Assembly: GCA_002348095.1 (NCBI GenBank)
Contig: DDYT01000023.1
Coordinates: 1 to 58,842 of the forward strand
Source: Erysipelotrichaceae bacterium UBA2227
GTDB lineage: Bacteria; Bacillota_I; Bacilli_A; Erysipelotrichales; Erysipelotrichaceae
Reading direction: 5' to 3'
Length of the DNA: 58,842 nt
Positions 52,137 through 58,842 of the stretch are shown here, one piece after another. The translations under genes were made by a program, and so were the position numbers. The notes beneath the pieces were generated by a model, which did not search any database, was not told the DNA's origin, and was given only the letters and a program-made list of their open reading frames with translations. Numbering within the stretch: position 1 is the first letter of the stretch; each line of letters starts with the position of its first letter.

Positions 52137-54194
52137 ATGAGCCAAAAATCTTGGATCCAACGATATAAGAAACATCGAAAATCACCAATCCGTTACGGTG
52201 ATATCGATCAGCTGACACGTCCGGCTGACATTCAGAAGTCAGTTACTTTCAGATTGCAGCTGTTGGGGTTGGTCATCGTTTTGCTTATGGCTACGGTACT
52301 TTTCCGTCTCTATCAGGTACAAGTGATCGATCAGCAACATTATCAGCGAGGCCTTGAGATCTATACGCGCAGATTTCAGACCGTGACGACTCCTCGCGGA
52401 GAAATCAAAGATCGTTTTGGTGAAATCCTTGTGACCAACAGTGAGCAGCTGGCCATTACCTATTTACCTCCGCTGCGGGTCACCGATAAAGAGAAATGGG
52501 ACCTGGCGTATCTTTTTGCGGACAATTTTGAAGTTTCTACCGCCAATCTGCGGATAAGGGACTTAAAGGATCTTTTTATTATGTTGCATAATGATGAGGC
52601 GAATAAGCTGATTTCTGATTCGGAGTGGAGTGATTATCGGTCCGGTCAGCTTTCAGATAATGATATATACCTTCTAAAGATCAACCGTATCACGGAAACT
52701 ATGCTCGAGCGGTTTGACGATCGCACAAGAAGGGCATTTGTAGTCAAACAGGCTATGGACATGCCGACCGGCGGACGCGAAAAAACCATCAAACTCAATG
52801 CCTCAAAAGCTGAGGTCGCATATCTGGTGGAAAACAGCAATCTTTATCGCGGTTTCAGTGTGTCGGTCAACTGGAGCAGAGAATATCCGCAAGGAGCGAC
52901 ACTCAGGACTGTGATGGGTAGTGTATCGACGAGTCAGCAGGGACTTCCGGCAGAACGATTGCTTTCTTATTTGGCGATGGATTATGCCAGAAACGAGAAT
53001 GTCGGCCGTTCCGGATTAGAACTGATGTACGAGGACGTATTGCGTGGCGCAAGATCGGTGTACAGTCTGAGTTATGACTCTGAAGGGATCGGGAAACTCG
53101 ATACCGTGATTGAAGGAGCTAAAGGATTTGATATCGTAACCACTTTTGACATCGGCTGGCAGTTGTATGCGGAAGAGGCAGTTAAGCGAATCCTTGAGGC
53201 AAATGCCAATAATATAAACCGTAAATACATGGATCGTATTTATTTTGTGATCACCGAACCATCAACCGGGGATGTTTTGGTGGCCGTCGGAATCCGAAGG
53301 ACCGAGACGGGTTTTATTACGGATTCGACGATGACGTACACCAATGCGTTTGCTCCCGGTTCAAGCATCAAAGGAGCAACGGTGTATATGGGGCTGGCTG
53401 AAAATGTCATTCGGCCGGGGGAAATCATCCGTGATGAACCGATTAAAATACGGGATACGGAGTTAAAGAAATCCCATCGGAACCTGGGATTGGTCAATGA
53501 GCTGACAGCATTATCTATGTCTTCCAATGTGTATATGTTTCATATCGCCATGCGGCTGGGTGGGGCAGTGTATGAGTATGACGGTCCGCTTCGGATCAAT
53601 CTCAACGCTTTTAATACGATGAGAAATTATTACAGTCAGTTTGGTTTGGGAACAAATACTCAAATCGATCTGCCCAATGAGCAGACCGGCTATAAAGGTG
53701 CCGCAAACCTGGGTGGACATTTGCTCGATTTTGCCATCGGACAGTATGACACTTACACAACGATGCAGTTGGCTCAGTATGCCGCGACGGTAGCCAATAA
53801 CGGCATCCGCATGAAACTGCGGACGGTCAAAGAAGCTTATCAGTCATCGACAGAGTTTATGGTTTATCAGAATGTTCCGGAAGTTTTATCGATGCTAAGC
53901 AATGATTCCGCTATTCGAAGAGTTCAGCAGGGGTTCAGACTGTGTGTGACTGACGGATTATGCAGAGGATTTCTGAGCGGCATGAAAACCACGGTGGCTG
54001 CAAAGACTGGTACCGCTGAATCTGTCACAGCGACCGGTTTATCGTCGCCAAACAATACCCTGGTCGGATATGCGCCGTACAATCGCCCTGAAGTCTCTTT
54101 TGCATGCGCCGTTCCCAATGCGTGGAATGATCGGCAACAGGCAAATATCTGCTTACAAATCACGGCAGAAATTCTCAAATATAGGTATGAATAA
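52137..54194 (+). CDS. Class B penicillin-binding protein (transpeptidase)
   Basis: 685 residues from ATG at 52137, which has AAAGGAA at better spacing than the GTG at 52131. One membrane helix (about 40-62) is followed by a PBP dimerisation domain (RGEIKDRFGEIL) and a transpeptidase with SxxK in APGSSIKGA (about 410), SxN in SMSSNVYMF (about 460) and KTG in AAKTGTAES (about 622). It cross-links peptidoglycan. It resembles PBP2/MrdA (elongation) types, but I cannot separate elongation from division roles without a tree; no rodA or mreCD lies nearby. Confidence 0.9.
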   Translation: MSQKSWIQRYKKHRKSPIRYGDIDQLTRPADIQKSVTFRLQLLGLVIVLLMATVLFRLYQVQVIDQQHYQRGLEIYTRRFQTVTTPRGEIKDRFGEILVTNSEQLAITYLPPLRVTDKEKWDLAYLFADNFEVSTANLRIRDLKDLFIMLHNDEANKLISDSEWSDYRSGQLSDNDIYLLKINRITETMLERFDDRTRRAFVVKQAMDMPTGGREKTIKLNASKAEVAYLVENSNLYRGFSVSVNWSREYPQGATLRTVMGSVSTSQQGLPAERLLSYLAMDYARNENVGRSGLELMYEDVLRGARSVYSLSYDSEGIGKLDTVIEGAKGFDIVTTFDIGWQLYAEEAVKRILEANANNINRKYMDRIYFVITEPSTGDVLVAVGIRRTETGFITDSTMTYTNAFAPGSSIKGATVYMGLAENVIRPGEIIRDEPIKIRDTELKKSHRNLGLVNELTALSMSSNVYMFHIAMRLGGAVYEYDGPLRINLNAFNTMRNYYSQFGLGTNTQIDLPNEQTGYKGAANLGGHLLDFAIGQYDTYTTMQLAQYAATVANNGIRMKLRTVKEAYQSSTEFMVYQNVPEVLSMLSNDSAIRRVQQGFRLCVTDGLCRGFLSGMKTTVAAKTGTAESVTATGLSSPNNTLVGYAPYNRPEVSFACAVPNAWNDRQQANICLQITAEILKYRYE

Positions 54195-54215
54195 CTAGTA
54201 TTTTGAATTTTTGTA

Positions 54216-54224
54216 TGTTATACT
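54216..54224 (+). promoter_or_regulatory. Extended -10 promoter of rpmG
   Basis: TGT followed by TATACT. The AGGAGG ribosome site and ATG of rpmG come about 15-28 bp downstream. Confidence 0.5.
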
Positions 54225-54251
54225 AACGTAGCATAAACAGGAGGTCGACTC

Positions 54252-54401
54252 ATGAGAGATAACATCACTTACAAGTGTTCGGTATGTGGGGAAGAAAACT
54301 ACATCGGTACTCGTAACAAACGTAAACATCCGGAGCGTATGACAGTGAACAAATACTGCCCGCGTTGTAATAAAAAGACAGCTCATAAGGAGAAAAAATA
54401 A
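54252..54401 (+). CDS. rpmG: 50S ribosomal protein bL33, zinc-ribbon type
   Basis: A 49-residue protein, too short for most ORF cut-offs. It starts MRDNITYKCSVCGEENY and ends in KKTAHKEKK. Four cysteines in two CxxC pairs (CSVC, CPRC) make it the zinc-binding form; zinc-free paralogues often replace it in zinc limitation. A strong AGGAGG and its own promoter and terminator are present. Confidence 0.95.
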   Translation: MRDNITYKCSVCGEENYIGTRNKRKHPERMTVNKYCPRCNKKTAHKEKK

Positions 54402-54420
54402 AGCCTAAGGGCTTTTTTTC
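54402..54420 (+). terminator. Terminator after rpmG
   Basis: AAGCC / GGCTT short stem with four-base loop, followed by seven T's, starting right at the stop codon. Confidence 0.75.
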
Positions 54421-54427
54421 ATAAGAT

Positions 54428-55051
54428 ATGATAAAGATTGAAACTTATCCTTTGGGTGTTTATCAGGCAAACTGTTATTTGCTCATCAAAGAAGATCAAT
54501 ATGTGATCATTGATCCCGGAAGCAAGCCGGAACTCATTATCAGCCGCATTCCGCAACAGGCGACCGTTTTGGCGATTCTGCTTACGCACGGTCATTTTGA
54601 TCATTTTGCTGCAGCCCAGACTCTTGCCAAGCATTATGATGTCGATGTGTATATTCACTTTGAAGATGAAGAAATGCTTGCTGATCCGATGAAAAATTAC
54701 AGTGATCACCGGGGTATAACTTGTGACTATCGAATCAGGCCATTTGATTTCGCTTATGTGCGACTTGGCCCCTTTGACATCAATGTTTTTCATACGCCCG
54801 GTCACAGTGAAGGTTCTGTCTGCTTTTTGATTGAAGATCACTTGTTTTGTGGTGATCTCCTCTTTAAAAACAGCATCGGCCGGACGGATTTATATCGCGG
54901 AAGCATGTCGAAAATAATGAACTCCCTGAGGTTTATATGTGCACTTGACGGAGATATCCGCGTTTATCCCGGTCATGGACCCAAAACGAATTTGGCTCAG
55001 GAAAAAGCTTTTAACCCGTATCTGACGGGCATGAAACGAAATCACAAATGA
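54428..55051 (+). CDS. Metallo-beta-lactamase-fold hydrolase (glyoxalase II-like)
   Basis: The 207-residue protein has the zinc motif THGHFDHFAAA (about 55-65), HTPGHSEGS (about 120) and FCGDLLFKNSIGRTD (about 140). It is the small YqgX/GloB-like type in which the natural thioester or other substrate is usually unknown. There is no good ribosome site before the ATG, and it lies only 26 bp after rpmG across a terminator, so expression may be low or reliant on read-through. Confidence 0.88.
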   Translation: MIKIETYPLGVYQANCYLLIKEDQYVIIDPGSKPELIISRIPQQATVLAILLTHGHFDHFAAAQTLAKHYDVDVYIHFEDEEMLADPMKNYSDHRGITCDYRIRPFDFAYVRLGPFDINVFHTPGHSEGSVCFLIEDHLFCGDLLFKNSIGRTDLYRGSMSKIMNSLRFICALDGDIRVYPGHGPKTNLAQEKAFNPYLTGMKRNHK

Positions 55052-55064
55052 TTGTGATTTTTTT
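55039..55064 (+). terminator. Terminator after the MBL-fold gene
   Basis: AAATCACAA (55039-55047) / TTGTGATTT (55052-55060) with ATGA loop, followed by T's. Confidence 0.85.
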
Positions 55065-55074
55065 CTGATACATT

Positions 55075-55104
55075 TTGACAATACCTGACAACCTATTGTA
55101 TAAT
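55075..55104 (+). promoter_or_regulatory. Consensus sigma-A promoter of the SARP-like regulator
   Basis: Perfect -35 TTGACA (55075-55080) and perfect -10 TATAAT (55099-55104), 18 bp apart. The strongest promoter match in the window. Confidence 0.75.
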
Positions 55105-55140
55105 CTGCGTAGTAATGAAGATTGGGGGTTGTATGTTCGA

Positions 55141-56322
55141 ATGACTGATCCTCGCTTGGATGTCCGATTATTTGGGGAACTGACAATTTCTGTTGATGGT
55201 GAAACGACTCAACCGCTGCTTTATTTAGGTAAGAATCTTAAGCAGTTTTTTGAAGTTTTGCTTTTTTACCGCCGTAACCCGCTATCGAAGGAACAGTTGA
55301 TTGATTTGCTGTGGAATGACAGCGATAATCCGGCCAGTGCACTTAAGTTTGCGGTACACAAGCTTCGTCAGCTGCTCAATGCTCAGCCTTTCTTCAAGGG
55401 ACTGGATTTGGTCGTCACCACTAAAAACGGTTATGGGATCAATCCGGAAATCGATATGTTTGTTGATACAGAGGAAGTTGACCGGCTGTGGCGTCTAGCA
55501 AATGACAAAACCGTATCAATCATCGAGAAAAGAGAGTATCTGGATCAGTTGGGTCAATGGATCAAACTGCCTTTTTTATCCAACAGCACGCATTTGATGT
55601 GGACGGTCCCAATCAGGGAGTATTACACCGGTCTGTATGACCGAAGCATGCTTTTTTTACTGAATGAGTTTGAGTTGGAGAAAGATTATGAGAAAGTCAT
55701 GGATCTGGCACAAGTCGCATTGAAGCTTGAGCCTTACAACGAAGACTTTCACTATTATTATCTGAATGCTTTGGTTTTAAGCGGACAGTATCGCAAAGCA
55801 ATCGATTATTATGAAAATCTCAGCAAACAGTTTTATAAGGAGTTCAACGTTCAGCTATCACTGCGTACGAAAAACCTGTATAATTTCATCATCGCAAAAG
55901 AAGAACTTGAAACCCTCGATATCAATGAACTGATGAATAATCTGAATGATAATTCCGAGTTTTCGGGTGCTTTGTATTGTGAATATGAAGTATTTAAGCG
56001 GCTGTATCAGATTGCTCTGAGAAACAGTGAGCGTACGGATGAACAAACATTTGTGATGCTGTTTGATCTTACCTGTTCGGAAAACGATTTTATCGTATCT
56101 AAAATGCTTGAGCGGCTTAAAACTGCGATCGGCATCTCACTTCGCAAAGGTGATGTGTTCGCCCGTATGAATGTTTCGCAGTTCATATTGCTTCTTCCAT
56201 GCAAAAGCGAGGAAAATGCTCACATGATCTCCAATCGCATCCAGCAGGCATTTTATAAGAACACGGATCGAAAGTTGGCAAGGATTCATTATCATATATC
56301 ACGGCTGAGCAGAAACATTTAA
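55141..56322 (+). CDS. SARP-like regulator: winged helix + BTAD + degenerate GGDEF
   Basis: 393 residues from ATG at 55141 (GGGGG upstream; longer in-frame starts lie in the promoter). Residues about 1-95 form an OmpR-type winged helix (LDVRLFGELTISVDGE, LSKEQLIDLLW, ALKFAVHKLRQLL, VTTKNGYGI). About 100-250 are a bacterial transcriptional activation domain with TPR-like helices (LDLAQ-type repeats, ALVLSGQYRKAIDYYENL). About 275-393 read like a GGDEF domain (LRKGDVFARMNVSQFILLLP) in which the catalytic GGDEF is replaced by NVSQF, so diguanylate cyclase activity is unlikely and a ligand or dimer role is possible. It is followed by a membrane protein and a giant surface-protein gene it may control. 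Confidence 0.82.
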   Translation: MTDPRLDVRLFGELTISVDGETTQPLLYLGKNLKQFFEVLLFYRRNPLSKEQLIDLLWNDSDNPASALKFAVHKLRQLLNAQPFFKGLDLVVTTKNGYGINPEIDMFVDTEEVDRLWRLANDKTVSIIEKREYLDQLGQWIKLPFLSNSTHLMWTVPIREYYTGLYDRSMLFLLNEFELEKDYEKVMDLAQVALKLEPYNEDFHYYYLNALVLSGQYRKAIDYYENLSKQFYKEFNVQLSLRTKNLYNFIIAKEELETLDINELMNNLNDNSEFSGALYCEYEVFKRLYQIALRNSERTDEQTFVMLFDLTCSENDFIVSKMLERLKTAIGISLRKGDVFARMNVSQFILLLPCKSEENAHMISNRIQQAFYKNTDRKLARIHYHISRLSRNI

Positions 56323-56347
56323 ATCGTATTCATTACGATTTTTTTAT
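56321..56347 (+). terminator. Terminator after the SARP-like regulator
   Basis: AAATCGTA (56321-56328) / TACGATTT (56334-56341), loop TTCAT, then T's. Confidence 0.82.
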
Positions 56348-56356
56348 TTTAGGCAT

Positions 56357-56385
56357 TTTCTAACCGGTTTCTAACCGGTTTTTTT
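56357..56385 (+). promoter_or_regulatory. Tandem 11-bp repeat that also forms a hairpin with T-tract
   Basis: TTTCTAACCGG occurs twice in tandem (56357-56367, 56368-56378), followed by TTTTTTT and CATAAT (56386-56391), a possible -10 for the next gene. The self-complementary AACCGGTT in each copy also gives an 8-bp stem with a three-base loop and a T-tract, i.e. a second terminator. Both readings are open. Confidence 0.55.
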
Positions 56386-56425
56386 CATAATAGAGTCAGG
56401 AAGTAACTTTGCGAAGGGGGTATAT

Positions 56426-56854
56426 ATGACGAATTCAATAATTGTTCTATCCCTTGTAATCGCTGATTATGTCCTCACTCAGCTTCAGTTGTCAAAATTT
56501 GATGATTTGTGGACATGGATATTCGGTACACTGGTACTGATCATGGCAGCGGTATTGCTGCTTCGGATCCGAAAGGAAGTATTTGCGACCATCGAAAGTG
56601 TCGAGCAGAGTGAAGATGGAACTTATTGCATCACTTGGGGATATGTCAACCCAACCTCGTCTGTGATACGGCTAAATCCACAGGAAAGCAGTTTAAGAGT
56701 CAAAAAGGGAACTGCGATACTGATTGGCCGGTCGTTACCGAATGTTTTCGAGAAAGGGCATCACTCGGGCGCATTTAAAACCATTGTCAAAAGCGGTGCC
56801 GAAGTTGAGTGGATCATTGGCAGTCGCCACACAACTTATCAGGGCACATCGTAG
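56426..56854 (+). CDS. Small membrane protein with a surface-protein-like beta domain
   Basis: 142 residues: two hydrophobic helices (about 4-20 and 30-46), then RIRKE and a domain of about 90 residues. The spaced pattern W-G-Y-x-N, then I-x-L, G-R-x-x-P-x-x-F-x-x-G, A-F, V-x-W and G-S-R-x-T-T (about 70-137) resembles a beta domain I know from the N-terminal regions of large Ig/cadherin-type bacterial surface proteins. That is recollection, not a search. The basic residues after helix 2 would place the domain in the cytoplasm by the positive-inside rule, which conflicts with a surface role. GAAGGGGG precedes the ATG. It is likely co-transcribed with the giant gene 36 bp downstream. Confidence 0.7.
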   Translation: MTNSIIVLSLVIADYVLTQLQLSKFDDLWTWIFGTLVLIMAAVLLLRIRKEVFATIESVEQSEDGTYCITWGYVNPTSSVIRLNPQESSLRVKKGTAILIGRSLPNVFEKGHHSGAFKTIVKSGAEVEWIIGSRHTTYQGTS

Positions 56855-56890
56855 TTTATCTTGTTCACAACTTTTTGAAAGGAGAAATTT

Positions 56891-58842
56891 ATGAACAAAT
56901 TCGTTAAACGAACGCTTATCATTCTCACATTGTTTGTATTTGCGTTTGGAATTTCATTCAAGCCGGCCAGCTTCGGTGTTTTTGCAAAACCCGGGGATGG
57001 AGCTGCCGTGGAACTGTCTGTTGACAAGTTCAACGTAACACCGGATTACAACATCGTTTATGAGTGGACATTGCAAAAAACTGCTTCACCGGCGTTGCTT
57101 GAGCTTGCTGCTGGCGGATCCGGTCAGGTGACCTATACGGTCAGTGCAGTAAAAACTCAGACATCCACATTCAGTCTGACGTATAATGTTACCGTACTGA
57201 ACAAAGGTCCGGGATCCATTCAGACGGATATTATAGCCAGTATTCAAAATCCGAGCGGTTCGGTCAACTATGTTACTGAAACAGTTGAGAATGACTTGAT
57301 CGTTGCGGATGGGGCAACCTTTACAAAACAATATACAACGACGTTTGAAATTACGGGCAATATTGCCGATATCACGCCGTTAAAAGTTGTGGTTGCATTG
57401 GCTGATACGGTCAATGTCGGATCGATCAAGGTATCAGGAACTCAGGCCGCGATCAACTTCAAGGATACACCGACCAGTGTATTTAACGAGTCGATCACCG
57501 TAACAGATTCCTGGTCAGGTGCCGGTCCTTGGACATTCAACGCTACAGGTTCATATCAGTACATGCGTACATTCAATGCCGGTGCAATCGGTGATGTCTA
57601 TGTTGACAACACGGTTACTTCCAATACCCTGATGCATCACGTTCCGGCAGTGCTGACGGACTCCGCACAGGTGACCGTTCGTACACTGAATACTGCGCCG
57701 ATCGCAAATCCAGGTTCATTCAATGTGAATGAAGGAGCAACCCACAACGGCACACTCAGCGGCAGCGATCCGGATGGTCAGTCGATTTCATTCTTTAAGG
57801 TTTCCGATCCGGCTCACGGATTACTGACCGTAAATGATGACGGCACATTCTCGTATGTGCATGACGGTTCAGAAACGACTTCGGACAGCTTTACATTCAG
57901 AGTATTTGATGGCTTCGCTTATTCATCTTCGGCAACCGTGACCATTACGGTCAATCCGGTTAATGATGCTCCTACCGCTAATCCTGGTTCATTCAATGTC
58001 AATGAAGGCGGTACATATAACGGAACTCTGACCGGCAGTGATCCGGAAGGCGATGAGTTGACATTCTTCGTTGTAACCAATCCGTTACACGGTTCATTGC
58101 TCATCAACCAGAACGGCACATTCACTTACATTCATAACGGTTCAGAAACCGTATCCGACAGCTTTACATTCAGAGTATATGATGGTGATTTGTATTCATC
58201 CGCAGCTTCTGTGACTATTACGATCAATCCTGTCAATGACGGTCCGATTGCGAACCCCGATTCGTTTAACGTGAATGAAGGCGCAACCCACAACGGTACT
58301 TTGACCGGCAGTGACCCGGAAAATGACGCATTAACGTTCTTCGTTGTTTCCAATCCTGCACACGGCTTGCTGGTCATCAATCCGGACGGCACATTCTCGT
58401 ATGTGCATGACGGTTCAGAAACGACTTCGGACAGCTTTACATTTAGAGTTTATGACGGCGAACTGTATTCGTCCGCCGCTACCGTGACCATCACGATCAA
58501 TCCGGTCAACGATGCTCCGGTCGCAAATCCTGATGCATTTACCCTTGATGAAGGCGCAACCCACAACGGCACTTTGACCGGCAGTGACCCGGAAAATGAC
58601 GCATTAACGTTCTTCGTTGTTTCCAATCCTGCACACGGCTTGCTGGTCATCAATCCGGACGGTACATTCTCTTATGTTCATGACGGATCAGAAACCGTAT
58701 CTGACAGCTTTACATTTAGAGTTTATGACGGCGAACTGTATTCATCTGCCGCAACCGTGACCATCACGATCAATCCGGTCAACGATGCTCCGGTCGCAAA
58801 TCCTGATGCATTTACCCTTGATGAAGGCGCAACCCACAACGG
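56891..58842 (+). CDS. Giant cadherin-like repeat surface protein, 3' end beyond window
   Basis: Open from ATG at 56891 (AAAGGAG upstream) to the right edge, 650 codons with no stop. A signal peptide (about 1-33) leads into about 230 residues of beta-rich sequence similar in feel to DUF11-type modules (VTYTVSAVK, YNVTVLNKGPGS). From residue 267 on there are tandem 91-residue cadherin-like (VCBS/Cadherin_4-type) repeats with consensus NDAPVANPDAF..DEGATHNGTL, GSDPE.D, GTFSY.HDGSET, FRVYDG and VTITINPV. Such proteins are secreted and often anchored to the wall or envelope; the anchor cannot be seen. Total length is unknown. Confidence 0.88.
   Translation, partial: MNKFVKRTLIILTLFVFAFGISFKPASFGVFAKPGDGAAVELSVDKFNVTPDYNIVYEWTLQKTASPALLELAAGGSGQVTYTVSAVKTQTSTFSLTYNVTVLNKGPGSIQTDIIASIQNPSGSVNYVTETVENDLIVADGATFTKQYTTTFEITGNIADITPLKVVVALADTVNVGSIKVSGTQAAINFKDTPTSVFNESITVTDSWSGAGPWTFNATGSYQYMRTFNAGAIGDVYVDNTVTSNTLMHHVPAVLTDSAQVTVRTLNTAPIANPGSFNVNEGATHNGTLSGSDPDGQSISFFKVSDPAHGLLTVNDDGTFSYVHDGSETTSDSFTFRVFDGFAYSSSATVTITVNPVNDAPTANPGSFNVNEGGTYNGTLTGSDPEGDELTFFVVTNPLHGSLLINQNGTFTYIHNGSETVSDSFTFRVYDGDLYSSAASVTITINPVNDGPIANPDSFNVNEGATHNGTLTGSDPENDALTFFVVSNPAHGLLVINPDGTFSYVHDGSETTSDSFTFRVYDGELYSSAATVTITINPVNDAPVANPDAFTLDEGATHNGTLTGSDPENDALTFFVVSNPAHGLLVINPDGTFSYVHDGSETVSDSFTFRVYDGELYSSAATVTITINPVNDAPVANPDAFTLDEGATHN
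57689..58842 (+). repeat. Tandem 273-bp (91-codon) repeat array, at least 4.2 units
   Basis: Units begin at 57689, 57962, 58235, 58508 and 58781, each exactly 273 bp apart. Units 3 and 4 share long blocks with only scattered base changes, and the start of unit 5 copies unit 4, so recent duplication or gene conversion is likely. The array runs off the window. Confidence 0.92.

Noticed and set aside
57919..58653. Three similar minus-strand open frames near the right end
   Set aside because: They repeat because they lie antisense to the 273-bp repeats of the surface protein; no ribosome sites.
57689..58842. CRISPR-like array
   Set aside because: Period is 273 bp with coding potential through every unit and no short repeat-spacer structure.
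11951..58842. Mycoplasma genetic code (TGA = Trp) for the right block
   Set aside because: TGA ends many genes exactly at family C-termini (ftsK, nupP, ssb) and tryptophan is written TGG.

Overview
The window looks like two genomes joined inside one gene. Bases 1 to about 11.4 kb are GC-richer, use AGG/CGG arginine codons, carry interspersed palindromic repeats and encode an octaheme c-type cytochrome. This suggests an anaerobic Nitrospirota- or Desulfobacterota-type bacterium (moderate confidence). From about 11.5 kb to the end the DNA is AT-richer and has tightly packed, overlapping genes, short hairpin-plus-T terminators and Bacillota gene order (phoH / ybeY-dgkA-cdd-era-recO-glyQS-dnaG-rpoD-trmK; ftsK-BMP lipoprotein-nucleoside ABC transporter-ymfF-ymfH). 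TGA is used as a stop throughout, and murE, a class B PBP and ispG/ispH are present. It is therefore a walled, standard-code lineage near Erysipelotrichia or the deep Mollicutes relatives, not a Mycoplasma. The switch falls inside the conserved motor domain of ftsK. Both genomes would carry ftsK, so a metagenome assembly chimera is the simplest explanation.

Left block: a cut-off restriction-nuclease-like gene at the left edge (minus strand); about 800 bp of non-coding DNA with REP-like palindromes; an octaheme HAO-like cytochrome; a K+ channel with two RCK domains; mnmD and a dinG-type helicase (minus strand) with a mobile palindromic repeat between them; RNase J, uppP and the first three quarters of ftsK.

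Right block: the ftsK tail; a DEAD-box RNA helicase; a BMP-lipoprotein/ABC nucleoside importer; pncB-pncA (NAD salvage); ymfF-ymfH; ssb; thyA-folA-plsC-pdp; scpA-scpB-rluB-rsmE plus one unrecognised gene; mtaB-murE-deoC; rpsU; phoH and a phoPR two-component system; phoU behind a four-repeat PhoP box; a convergent Na+/Pi symporter; the ybeY-to-trmK informational operon; ispH, a second DEAD-box helicase, nfo and ispG; a class B PBP; rpmG; an MBL-fold hydrolase. At the right end a SARP-like regulator with a degenerate GGDEF tail, a small membrane protein and a very large cadherin-like repeat surface protein form a possible surface-structure cluster, cut by the window edge.

Themes in the right block are nucleoside and base scavenging (importer, pdp, deoC, cdd, thyA), phosphate sensing (phoPR, phoU, NptA-type symporter), and replication and translation housekeeping. 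I found no tRNA, rRNA, CRISPR array, complete transposase or riboswitch. All motif and family calls come from reading the sequence; no database search was run.
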